From contig CALAMX010000058.1 of assembly GCA_937925755.1 (NCBI GenBank), forward strand, positions 1 to 7,187: a stretch of DNA of 7,187 nt, given 5' to 3'. The stretch comes from an uncultured Burkholderiales bacterium (lineage in GTDB: Bacteria; Pseudomonadota; Gammaproteobacteria; Burkholderiales; Thiobacillaceae). This document shows, piece after piece, positions 1-5,467 of this stretch; position 1 is the stretch's first letter; each line of letters starts with the position of its first letter. The notes under the pieces are model-generated. The model saw only the letters and a list, made by a program, of their open reading frames with translations. It had not been told where the DNA came from and did not search any database. The position numbers were made by a program, and so were the translations under genes.

Positions 1-313
1 ACGCCCCCCATAGGCCGGCAGGCGCGAAGGGCAGCACGGCGAGGAAAGCGATGATCTCGTCCCAGACCACACTGCCAGGATCGGGTTCGCCGAGCGCCCG
101 CGCCGTGCGTGCACAAGACCAAACCCCGACCAGAAACCCCAGGCCGACGAGCAGCCAGTAGGCGCTGGACGGGAGATCGGCCAGGACCCAATAGAGCGGG
201 AAGGCGACCAGGGTGCCGACCGTGCCGGGTGCACGCGGGGCAAGCCCGGCACCGAAGCCCAGGGCCAGGAAGTGGGCGGGGTGGGCGCGCAGCAAGGCGT
301 AGCTGGGCGGCAT
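1..313 (-). CDS. pgpA: Phosphatidylglycerophosphatase A, C-terminus cut off by window edge
   Basis: PgpA removes the phosphate from phosphatidylglycerophosphate to give phosphatidylglycerol, at the inner membrane. The 104 visible residues begin MPPSYALLRAHPAHFLALGF and continue with GAGLAPRAPGTVGTL (21-35) and a D78-P-G-S...VWDE(83-86)II segment. These align with the E. coli protein's WHLLAVGFGSGLSPIVPGT and GSIVWDEFIG blocks, the latter carrying conserved acidic residues. Hydrophobic stretches near residues 33-48, 52-66 and 87-99 fit its membrane segments. The E. coli protein has about 170 residues, so roughly 60-70 are missing beyond the window edge; there is no stop codon in view. The start is well fixed: the in-frame thiL stop lies one codon upstream (TGA-ATC-ATG), so no earlier ATG exists. 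There is no clear Shine-Dalgarno, and the 3-nt gap from thiL suggests translational coupling. The thiL-pgpA pairing is common in proteobacteria. Confidence 0.95.
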   Translation of the reverse strand, partial: MPPSYALLRAHPAHFLALGFGAGLAPRAPGTVGTLVAFPLYWVLADLPSSAYWLLVGLGFLVGVWSCARTARALGEPDPGSVVWDEIIAFLAVLPFAPAGLWGA

Positions 314-316
314 GAT

Positions 317-1291
317 TCAGAGCGCGTCACCGCCTGAGTCTGCGAAGTGGTCATAGCCCCGCTTATGGTGGGCGAGCGGCCGGCCCTGCACATCGCGCAC
401 GACGAGATCGGCGCCCGCGACGATGCGGCCGATGCGAGTGAGCGGCAGCGCAAGCCTTTGGGCCAGGGACTCGATGGTCGCCGCATGCGCGGGCGGGGCG
501 GTGAAGACGAGCTCATAGTCGTCGCCGCCCGCCAGCAGACAGTCAAGCGCGAGGTCCTCGGGCACAGCGGCTAGCGCCGGGTCAGCGGGCAGGTGTGCGA
601 GTTCCAACTCGGCCCCGACGCGGGAACGCTCAAGGATGTGGCCGAGGTCGGCCAACAAGCCGTCGGAGAGGTCGATGGCGGCGCTGGCCAGACCCCTGAG
701 CGCACGCCCCAGCGCAACCCGCGGTTCCGGCCACTCAAGGCGTTGCCGGCATTTGTCTGCCAAAGCGGGGTCGAGCCTGACGCGGCCTTGGAGATGGGCG
801 AGCCCCAGCGCGGCGCCGCCTAAGCAGCCGGAGACCCAGATTTGATCCCCCGGCCGGGCGCCAGAGCGGGTGAGCGCCTGTCCCGCCTCGACCTCACCCA
901 GGATGGTCACGCACAGGGTGAACGGCCCGCGCGTGGTGTCACCGCCGACGAGGTCCACGCCAAAGCGCTCTGCCAAGGCGTAGAAACCGCGGCTGAAGGC
1001 ACTCAGCCAGGCATCATCGGCTTCAGGCAGGGCGATGGCGAGCAGGGCCCAGCGTGGGCATGCCCCCATGGCGGCGAGGTCGGAGAGATTGACGGCCAAC
1101 GCCTTGTGCCCGAGGGCCTCGGGGTCGGTGTCGGGCAGGAAGTGGCGACCGGCGAGCAGCATGTCGGTGGAGACGGCCAGTTCCTGACCCGCCGCGATCT
1201 TCATGAGCGCGGCATCGTCACCCACGCCCAGACGCGCACCGGGCGCAGGACGGCTGAAATGGCGGGCGATCAGTTCGAACTCGGAGGGCAT
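317..1291 (-). CDS. thiL: Thiamine-monophosphate kinase
   Basis: ThiL phosphorylates thiamine monophosphate with ATP to give thiamine diphosphate, the last step of cofactor synthesis, in the cytosol. The 324 residues match the usual family length. Visible motifs are GVGDDAAL (22-29), STD (41-43), NLSDLAAMG (68-76), GGDTTRG (116-122), IDLSDGL (206-212) and GGDDYEL (255-261). The aspartates in these blocks are the Mg-ATP and substrate ligands in the PurM-like fold. The protein ends KRGYDHFADSGGDAL, like the E. coli KGYDHFATP end. I chose ATG at 1291 because MPSEFELIARHF matches the family N-terminus. A GTG at 1324, overlapping the end of nusB, would add 11 residues (VDDWGATYPAA) and cannot be excluded. 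Neither start has a strong Shine-Dalgarno. It follows nusB by 25 nt and precedes pgpA by 3 nt. Confidence 0.96.
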   Translation of the reverse strand: MPSEFELIARHFSRPAPGARLGVGDDAALMKIAAGQELAVSTDMLLAGRHFLPDTDPEALGHKALAVNLSDLAAMGACPRWALLAIALPEADDAWLSAFSRGFYALAERFGVDLVGGDTTRGPFTLCVTILGEVEAGQALTRSGARPGDQIWVSGCLGGAALGLAHLQGRVRLDPALADKCRQRLEWPEPRVALGRALRGLASAAIDLSDGLLADLGHILERSRVGAELELAHLPADPALAAVPEDLALDCLLAGGDDYELVFTAPPAHAATIESLAQRLALPLTRIGRIVAGADLVVRDVQGRPLAHHKRGYDHFADSGGDAL

Positions 1292-1316
1292 CGCTGCGGG
1301 GTAGGTCGCCCCCCAA

Positions 1317-1760
1317 TCATCCACGGCGCGTCGGCTCGATCTCCACCGCCCTGGCCTCGCGGGCAAGTTTGTCGAGCACGCCGTTGACATATTTGTGACC
1401 GCCGGTGCCGCCGTAGCGCTTGGCCAGCTCGACCGCCTCATTGATGACCACCCGGTAGGGTACGTCCAGGCTGTGGACGAGCTCGTAGGCCCCGATGAGC
1501 AGGATGGCATGTTCGATGGGCGACAGCTGCGCGACGGGCCGGTCGAGATACGGCGCGAGCGTTTGGTCGAGCGCCTCGGCGTTGTCGAGCACGCCCTCGA
1601 TCAGGCTGTGCAAGTGTGTTGGGTTGGCCTCGCGGTATTCCTCGGCCTCCTCGCTTTGCACCAATAGGCGGGCGATGTCGTCCCCCGTGAGCAGCCATTG
1701 GTAAAGGGCGCGCAGGGCGAGCTCGCGGGCGATACGCCGGCTGCCGCGGGGCTTGCTCAT
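1317..1760 (-). CDS. nusB: Transcription antitermination factor NusB
   Basis: NusB is a small all-helical RNA-binding protein. With NusE (ribosomal protein S10) it binds boxA RNA and supports antitermination of rRNA operons. The 147 residues cover the full family. The Arg-rich N-terminus leads into RRIARELALRALYQWLL (8-24), followed by LSPIEHAILLIGAYEL (79-94), then VPYRVVINEAVELAKRYG (100-117) and HKYVNGVLDKLA (122-133). These are the hallmark helices, close to the E. coli INEAIELAKSFG...HKFVNGVLDK blocks. The ATG overlaps the ribH stop codon (TTATGA), giving a 4-nt overlap, and no Shine-Dalgarno is visible, so translation is probably coupled to ribH. The ribH-nusB linkage is very widespread in bacteria. 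Confidence 0.97.
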   Translation of the reverse strand: MSKPRGSRRIARELALRALYQWLLTGDDIARLLVQSEEAEEYREANPTHLHSLIEGVLDNAEALDQTLAPYLDRPVAQLSPIEHAILLIGAYELVHSLDVPYRVVINEAVELAKRYGGTGGHKYVNGVLDKLAREARAVEIEPTRRG

Positions 1761-2224
1761 AACGCGGCGAGCAGACGCGCCATCTCGATGGCGCAGAGGG
1801 CGGCGTCTCGCCCTTTCTCGGACATGCGATGGGTGGCCTGCTGCTCGGTGTCGGTGGTGAGCACGCCGTTGGCGATGGGCACACCGGTGTCGAGACCAAC
1901 GCGGGTAATGCCGGCGGCCATCTCGTTGGCGACGATCTCGAAGTGATAGGTCTCGCCGCGGATCACCGCGCCCAGGGCGATCAAGGCGTCGAAACGGCCA
2001 CTACGAGCCATCTTCTGCAACACGATTGGCAGCTCGAGGGCACCCGGCACGGTGACGATGACGATGTCGGATTCCTTGACCCCTTTGCGCGTGAGCGTGG
2101 CCGTGGCGGCGGCCAGCAGGCCTTCGCCCACGTCCGAGTTGAAGCGGCTCAAGGCGATGCCGATCTTGAGGCCAGTGCCGTCCAGATTGGGCTCGATCTC
2201 CAGGATGTTGTCGTAACGGGCCAT
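1757..2224 (-). CDS. ribH: 6,7-dimethyl-8-ribityllumazine synthase
   Basis: RibH condenses 5-amino-6-ribitylaminouracil with 3,4-dihydroxy-2-butanone 4-phosphate to form lumazine, the penultimate riboflavin step. The 155 residues match the family. Signature blocks are ALSRFNSDVGEGLL (24-37), VTVPGALELP (57-66), ALGAVIRGETYHFE (83-96) and NGVLTTDTEQQA (119-130). H94 in the YHF segment corresponds to the catalytic histidine, and R133 aligns with the phosphate-binding arginine of the EQA..R segment; here that segment reads EQQATHR, somewhat diverged from the E. coli form. The ATG is one base after the stop of the RibB gene (TGA-C-ATG) and has one of the clearest Shine-Dalgarno sequences in the window (AGGGAG, 6 nt upstream). 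It provides the butanone-phosphate acceptor partner step for RibB directly upstream. Confidence 0.97.
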   Translation of the reverse strand: MARYDNILEIEPNLDGTGLKIGIALSRFNSDVGEGLLAAATATLTRKGVKESDIVIVTVPGALELPIVLQKMARSGRFDALIALGAVIRGETYHFEIVANEMAAGITRVGLDTGVPIANGVLTTDTEQQATHRMSEKGRDAALCAIEMARLLAAL

Positions 2225-2225
2225 G

Positions 2226-3320
2226 TCAGTCTCCCTCGGGTTGAAGATAGCCCGTCACCTCCAGGCCGAAGCCGTCCATGGCGGGCATCTTGCGCGGCAC
2301 AGCGAGCAAGCGCATCTTGCCGACCCCCAGGTCGCGCAGGATCTGGGCACCGATGCCGTAATTGCGTAGATCGAACTTGCGCGCGGGCCGCTGGGTGTCG
2401 GTCGGCAACGCGCGGGCGATGAGCTCGTCGGCCGTCTCCGGGCGGTGCAGCAGGACGATGGCGCCGCGCCCGGCCTCGGCGATCAGGCGCAGGGCCTGCG
2501 GCACGCTGAAGCTGTGGCCGCGCGCCGTCTCCTCCAGGACGTCCAGCAAAGAGACGGGTTCATGCACGCGCACCAGGGTCTCCAGCTCCGGCCGGATCTC
2601 GCCCCGGGTGAGCGCCAGATGGGTGGCACGGGCGAGCTTGTCACGGTAGGCGACCAGCCGAAAGGCACCGTAGGCGGTATCGATGTCGCGCTCACCCACC
2701 CGCTCGACCAGGCTCTCGTGCGCGGCGCGGTAGTGGATGAGGTCGGCGATGGTGCCGATCTTGAGATTGTGCTGGCGGGCATATTCGATCAGGTCCGGCA
2801 GTCGGGCCATGCTGCCGTCCTCTTTCAAAATTTCGCAGATCACCGCCGCCGGCTCCAGCCCCGCGAGCGCCGCCAGGTCGCAACCGGCCTCGGTGTGTCC
2901 GGCGCGCACCAATACGCCACCGTCCTGGGCACGCAGGGGGAAGATGTGGCCCGGCTGGATGATGTCGCTGGGCTTGGCGTTCTTGGCCACCGCGACCTGC
3001 ACCGTGCGGGCGCGGTCGTGAGCGGAGATGCCGGTGGTAACCCCCTCGGCCGCCTCGATCGAGACGGTGAAGGCGGTGCCGTGTGGAGTCTGGTTGTTGG
3101 CCACCATCATGGACAGGCCCAGTTGCTCGCAGCGGGCGCCGGTCAAGGTCAGGCAGATGAGGCCGCGGCCGTGTTTGGCCATGAAGTTGATCGCCTCGGG
3201 CGTGACGTGCTCGGCGGCCATGACCAGATCGCCCTCGTTTTCACGATCCTCCTCATCTACCAGGATGACCATGCGACCGGCGCGGATCTCGGCAATGATG
3301 TCTTCGATGGGGGTGAGCAT
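2226..3320 (-). CDS. ribB: 3,4-dihydroxy-2-butanone 4-phosphate synthase with degenerate RibA-like domain (RibBX type)
   Basis: The N-terminal half (about 1-200) is an intact RibB domain, converting ribulose 5-phosphate to 3,4-dihydroxy-2-butanone 4-phosphate. Visible motifs are DEEDRENEGDLV (22-33; E27 aligns with the metal ligand E38 of E. coli RibB), HGRGLICLTL (50-59), GVTTGISAHDRARTV (93-107), GHIFPLRAQDGGVL (124-137) and GHTEAGCDLAALAG (141-154; H142 aligns with ligand H153). The C-terminal half (about 205-364) resembles GTP cyclohydrolase II in outline: RVHEPVSLLD (251-260) sits where RibA has RVHSECLTGD, and AEAGRGAIVLLHR (281-293) matches EEGRGILLYHR. It has no cysteine at all, so the three-Cys zinc site is absent, as is the GRNIGL segment. 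This matches the RibBX variant known in Proteobacteria, in which the tail lacks cyclohydrolase activity. It is often annotated ribBA. The ATG lies 9 nt after the ribE stop. Confidence 0.94.
   Translation of the reverse strand: MLTPIEDIIAEIRAGRMVILVDEEDRENEGDLVMAAEHVTPEAINFMAKHGRGLICLTLTGARCEQLGLSMMVANNQTPHGTAFTVSIEAAEGVTTGISAHDRARTVQVAVAKNAKPSDIIQPGHIFPLRAQDGGVLVRAGHTEAGCDLAALAGLEPAAVICEILKEDGSMARLPDLIEYARQHNLKIGTIADLIHYRAAHESLVERVGERDIDTAYGAFRLVAYRDKLARATHLALTRGEIRPELETLVRVHEPVSLLDVLEETARGHSFSVPQALRLIAEAGRGAIVLLHRPETADELIARALPTDTQRPARKFDLRNYGIGAQILRDLGVGKMRLLAVPRKMPAMDGFGLEVTGYLQPEGD
2231..2236 (-). promoter_or_regulatory. Ribosome binding site of ribH
   Basis: AGGGAG on the minus strand, 6 nt before the ribH ATG, inside the last codons of the upstream RibB gene. 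It is clearly stronger than the signals before nusB, thiL or pgpA. It fits the need for large amounts of lumazine synthase, which generally assembles into large oligomers (inference). Confidence 0.75.
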
Positions 3321-3329
3321 CGGTCTTGG

Positions 3330-3938
3330 TCAGTCCTTGTCCGTGGCGTTGGCGTAGGCGAGCAGCCGCTCGGCATAGCGGGCCAGCAAGTCGACCTCCA
3401 GGTTGACCCTGTCGCCCGGCCTGAGGTTCTTGAGTGTGGTGGCCGCGAGGGTGTGGGGGATCAGATTGATGGAAAACGCCCCGCCATGCACCCGGTTGAT
3501 GGTGAGCGACACCCCGTTGACGGCGACCGAGCCCTTGGGCGCGAGGTAGCGCTCGAGGTCCTTGGGCGCGCGAATGTCGAGGCGCACGCTGTCGCCCACG
3601 CGCTCCAACCGTGCCACCTCGCCCACACCATCGACATGACCGGAGACGAGGTGCCCGCCCAAGCGGTCCGACAGGCGCAGGGCCTTTTCCAGATTGACTG
3701 CCTCGCCCGGCGTGAAACCGATGGTACAGGCGAAGGTCTCCTGCGAGACATCGACGCTGAAATGGGCCGGCCCCTTCTCGACCACGGTGAGACAGACCCC
3801 GTTGACGGCGATCGAGTCACCGATGGCCACGTCATCGAGGTCGAGTCCGCCGCCGGCGATGGTGACGCGGGCGTCACCGCCGGCCGATTCGGTGAGATGC
3901 TGCACGTGGCCGATGGCCTGGATGATGCCTGTAAACAT
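3330..3938 (-). CDS. ribE: Riboflavin synthase, alpha chain
   Basis: Riboflavin synthase dismutates two 6,7-dimethyl-8-ribityllumazine molecules into riboflavin and the pyrimidine returned to RibH. The 202-residue protein has the expected two lumazine-binding barrels. The first is marked by MFTGII (1-6), VNGVCLTVV (45-53) and SVDVSQETF (61-69); the second by GGHLVSGHVDGVG (94-106), VNGVSLTINRV (140-150) and LIPHTLAATTL (159-169). I chose ATG at 3938 because the family starts MFTGI and because AGGA lies 5 nt upstream; an in-frame ATG 16 codons earlier lacks family similarity and would overlap the leader hairpin. It is the first gene after the 437-nt gap and appears to have its own promoter. 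The symbol is ribC in some naming schemes. Confidence 0.96.
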   Translation of the reverse strand: MFTGIIQAIGHVQHLTESAGGDARVTIAGGGLDLDDVAIGDSIAVNGVCLTVVEKGPAHFSVDVSQETFACTIGFTPGEAVNLEKALRLSDRLGGHLVSGHVDGVGEVARLERVGDSVRLDIRAPKDLERYLAPKGSVAVNGVSLTINRVHGGAFSINLIPHTLAATTLKNLRPGDRVNLEVDLLARYAERLLAYANATDKD

Positions 3939-3943
3939 GACGA

Positions 3944-3947
3944 TCCT
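3944..3947 (-). promoter_or_regulatory. Ribosome binding site of ribE
   Basis: AGGA on the minus strand, 5 nt before the ribE ATG (AGGA-TCGTC-ATG). It supports the MFTGII start over the longer in-frame alternative. A 9-bp hairpin ends 14 nt upstream of it. Confidence 0.65.
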
Positions 3948-3961
3948 AGCGTTAAAGCGCG

Positions 3962-3982
3962 CCGCCGCGCTGAGCGCGGCGG
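3962..3982 (-). promoter_or_regulatory. Perfect 9-bp GC hairpin in the ribE leader
   Basis: Arms CCGCCGCGC and GCGCGGCGG, separated by a 3-nt loop, form an uninterrupted nine-pair stem made only of G and C. It lies between the predicted transcription start (about 3993-3995) and the ribE Shine-Dalgarno (3944-3947). No T-run follows it on the minus strand (next bases CGCGCTTTAACG), so it is not a classical intrinsic terminator. A role in leader folding or mRNA stability is inference. Confidence 0.6.
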
Positions 3983-4000
3983 GCAAGCAAACAAACCTTC

Positions 4001-4029
4001 ATTGTAGGGGTTCGCCGCGCGGTGGAGAA
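4001..4029 (-). promoter_or_regulatory. Candidate sigma70 promoter for ribE and downstream genes
   Basis: On the minus strand TACAAT (4006-4001) is a five-of-six match to the TATAAT -10 box. TTCTCC (4029-4024), 17 bp upstream, is a weak -35 matching TTGACA at three positions. The predicted start falls near 3993-3995, leaving a leader of about 55 nt before the ribE ATG. In a GC-rich region an isolated AT-rich hexamer at this distance from a start codon is notable. The weak -35 suggests it may need an activator, or that most transcription reads through from upstream. Confidence 0.45.
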
Positions 4030-4033
4030 CCCC
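4007..4033. repeat. Inverted repeat overlapping the ribE promoter
   Basis: Plus-strand arms GGGGTTC (4007-4013) and GAACCCC (4027-4033) are exact complements separated by 13 nt, which themselves include the palindrome CCGCGCGG (4015-4022). One arm abuts the -10 box and the other covers most of the -35. Neither strand shows a following T-run, so a DNA operator or mRNA hairpin is more likely than an intrinsic terminator. The binding factor is unknown. Confidence 0.5.
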
Positions 4034-4375
4034 GCGCCCATGGCCTCATTGCGGCGGCATAGGCACGTCCTCTTGAAATCGTCGAGGCTCAACGCCAGAA
4101 CGTACCCGCCGCGGCGCAGGTTCAACACCTCGCCCTCTACCAGACGGCGCGTGCGCCAAGCGTCCGCCGCGGCACGCAGAGTGAAAAACGCATTGCCCGC
4201 GCTGCGCGGGTGCCCGCTCGCTGGCGCCGAACACGGTAGGGTTTTCACCGTCCACGTGTTCGCGCCTGACTGTGGCCTAAGCCTCGCAGCACAGGAACTC
4301 CTTGAGCGACAGAAGGTGACGAGCGGCGGGTTGGAGCAGGCTCGACGCCCTGCGGGCTGTGTCGTTGCGCGCACG

Positions 4376-5461
4376 CTACTCTGCCCGCAGGCGTAGACGC
4401 AGATCGCCGCCGACCTGCCGCACCTCTTGCAGCCGCCAGCCGTGACGCGCGCCCATGTCAGTGAGGGCCGGCAGGTCGAACAGCCCGCGCGCATGGTGCC
4501 CCAGCGTCAGTGGGGCAAAGTAGGCGAGCCATTCATCGACCAGTCCGGCGGCAAGCAGGGCGCCGTTGAGTGTGGCGCCGGCCTCCACGTGTAACTCATT
4601 CACCCCCCTCTGGGCGAGGAGCTCCATGAGTCGCTCGAGGTCGGGTCGGCCGGCGGGGCCTGGCAACTCCAGCACGCTGGCACCTGCCGCCAGAAGTGCT
4701 GCGAGCCGCACGGGTTCGGCCTGCTGACAGACGATGAGGATGTTGCCGCCTTGCAGGATCCGTGCACTGGGCGGGGTGCGTAGCCCGCTGTCGAGCACCA
4801 CCTTGAGTGGCTGGCGCGGGGTGTCGACGCCGCGCACATTCATCCGCGGGTCGTCGGCCAGCACCGTGCCCACCCCGGTCAACACCGCACAGGCCCGCGC
4901 CCGCCAACGCTGCACATCGCTACGCGCCGCCTCGCCGGTGATCCATTGCGACTGGCCGTTGCGCAGGGCGGTCTTGCCGTCCAGACTGGCAGCGGTTTTG
5001 ACCCGCACCCAGGGGCGGCCGCGCGTCATGCGGCTCACGAAGCCGATGTTGAGCTCGCGTGCCGCCTCCTCCAGCAGCCCGACCTCGGCACGGATGCCGG
5101 CGAGCGTGAGCAGCTCGATGCCACGCCCCGCCACCTGCGGGTTGGGGTCGCGCATGGCCGCGACCACCCGTGCCACGCCGGCGTCGATCAGGGCCTCGGC
5201 GCAGGGCGGGGTACGGCCGTGGTGGCTGCAGGGCTCCAGCGTGACATAGACGGTGGCACCGCGCGCTGCCTCACCCGCTGCGCGCAGGGCGTGGATCTCG
5301 GCATGCGCTTCGCCGGCGCGTTGGTGCCAACCCTCGCCCACCACCCGGCCGTTCTGGACGATGACGCAGCCCACGCGGGGGTTGGGCGTGGTGGTGTAGA
5401 GGCCGCGCGCCGCCAGCCGGAGCGCCTGCGCCATGTGGGCATGATCCTCGGCGCTGAACAT
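4376..5461 (-). CDS. ribD: Bifunctional riboflavin biosynthesis protein RibD (deaminase and reductase)
   Basis: RibD deaminates 2,5-diamino-6-ribosylaminopyrimidinone 5'-phosphate and then reduces its ribosyl chain with NADPH. The N-terminal cytidine-deaminase-like domain (about 1-145) has TPNPRVGCVIV (25-35), the zinc and proton-transfer motif HAE (H53-E55) and PCSHHGRTPPC (77-87), with C78 and C87 as zinc ligands. The reductase domain (about 150-361) shows VKTAASLDGKTAL (154-166), SQWITGEAAR (171-180), GVGTVLADDP (196-205) and a C-terminal VEAGATLNGALLAAGLVDE block. The 361 residues match the family (E. coli 367). The start MFSAEDHAHMAQAL aligns with the E. coli N-terminus. It begins 6 nt after nrdR with no strong Shine-Dalgarno, so coupling to nrdR is likely. 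The nrdR-ribD pair is conserved in many proteobacteria. Confidence 0.97.
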   Translation of the reverse strand: MFSAEDHAHMAQALRLAARGLYTTTPNPRVGCVIVQNGRVVGEGWHQRAGEAHAEIHALRAAGEAARGATVYVTLEPCSHHGRTPPCAEALIDAGVARVVAAMRDPNPQVAGRGIELLTLAGIRAEVGLLEEAARELNIGFVSRMTRGRPWVRVKTAASLDGKTALRNGQSQWITGEAARSDVQRWRARACAVLTGVGTVLADDPRMNVRGVDTPRQPLKVVLDSGLRTPPSARILQGGNILIVCQQAEPVRLAALLAAGASVLELPGPAGRPDLERLMELLAQRGVNELHVEAGATLNGALLAAGLVDEWLAYFAPLTLGHHARGLFDLPALTDMGARHGWRLQEVRQVGGDLRLRLRAE

Positions 5462-5467
5462 CCGCGC

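Larger units (their letters stand above)
3952..4248 (-). other. Unassigned open frame, possible small or decayed gene
   Basis: A minus-strand frame stays open from inside ribD to the TAA at 3952. The earliest candidate start near the coding-like part is GTG at 4248, giving 98 residues; there is no convincing Shine-Dalgarno. Between about 4255 and 4030 roughly 80% of third codon positions are G or C (hand count), while second positions are the lowest, which is the pattern of real genes in GC-rich DNA. The segment NAFFTLRAAADAWRTRRLVE, continuing GEVLNLRRGGYVLALSLDD, looks protein-like, but I recognise no family. The last residues (MKVCLLARRAQRGGAL) run through the promoter and hairpin and are unlikely to be real coding. 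It may be a remnant, a short lineage-specific protein or chance. Confidence 0.18.
3939..4375 (-). other. 437-nt gap between ribD and ribE without a recognisable gene
   Basis: This is the only gene-free stretch above 300 nt in the window; all other junctions are from a 4-nt overlap to 63 nt. The ribE-proximal part (3944-4033) holds a candidate promoter, an inverted repeat, a hairpin and the ribE ribosome binding site. The ribD-proximal part (about 4040-4375) has two further inverted repeats, 4196-4210 (CCCGCG arms, 3-nt loop) and 4229-4261 (GAACACG arms, 19-nt loop), plus an unassigned minus-strand frame listed separately. I searched by eye for the conserved FMN riboswitch blocks and found none, and saw no tRNA-like fold. 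Confidence 0.6.

Noticed and set aside
1292..1510. Longer thiL start giving a 397-residue protein
   Set aside because: The extra 73 residues overlap nusB in another frame, are Ser/Arg/Pro-rich and have no counterpart in ThiL, whose family N-terminus begins at MPSEFELIARHF.
3939..3986. Longer ribE start (16 extra residues, MPAALSAAARFNARIV)
   Set aside because: Riboflavin synthases begin MFTGI; the extension covers the leader hairpin and the Shine-Dalgarno that serves the shorter start.
2445..4007. Long plus-strand open frame (520 codons) antisense to ribE and the RibB gene
   Set aside because: It lies opposite two clearly recognised genes on the minus strand. Long antisense frames are expected in GC-rich DNA with strong codon bias, and the translation is Gly/Asp/His-rich with no domain.
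4184..4210. Intrinsic terminator after ribD (CCCGCG hairpin followed by TTTTT on the minus strand)
   Set aside because: The five-T run begins about seven bases after the stem instead of directly behind it, and the run is short. Attenuation cannot be excluded but is not supported.
4085..4349. Near-identical 12-mers AGGCTCAACGCC (4085) and AGGCTCGACGCC (4338) as a direct repeat
   Set aside because: One mismatch in 12 bases in GC-rich DNA is likely chance, and no further sequence around the two copies matches.
3939..4375. FMN riboswitch (RFN element) upstream of ribE
   Set aside because: The gap lacks the conserved blocks expected for this RNA, such as ACCGGCGGT and the CCGGATG...AGAAG closing segment, on either strand. 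The local GGTGAAAACCC only superficially resembles the GGGTGAAATTCCC block.
4022..4396. Plus-strand frame of 124 codons across the ribD-ribE gap
   Set aside because: It shares third-position phase with the minus-strand frame, so its high GC3 is not independent evidence. Its second position is richer in GC than its first, opposite to real genes, and the peptide is Arg/Ala-rich with no family resemblance.
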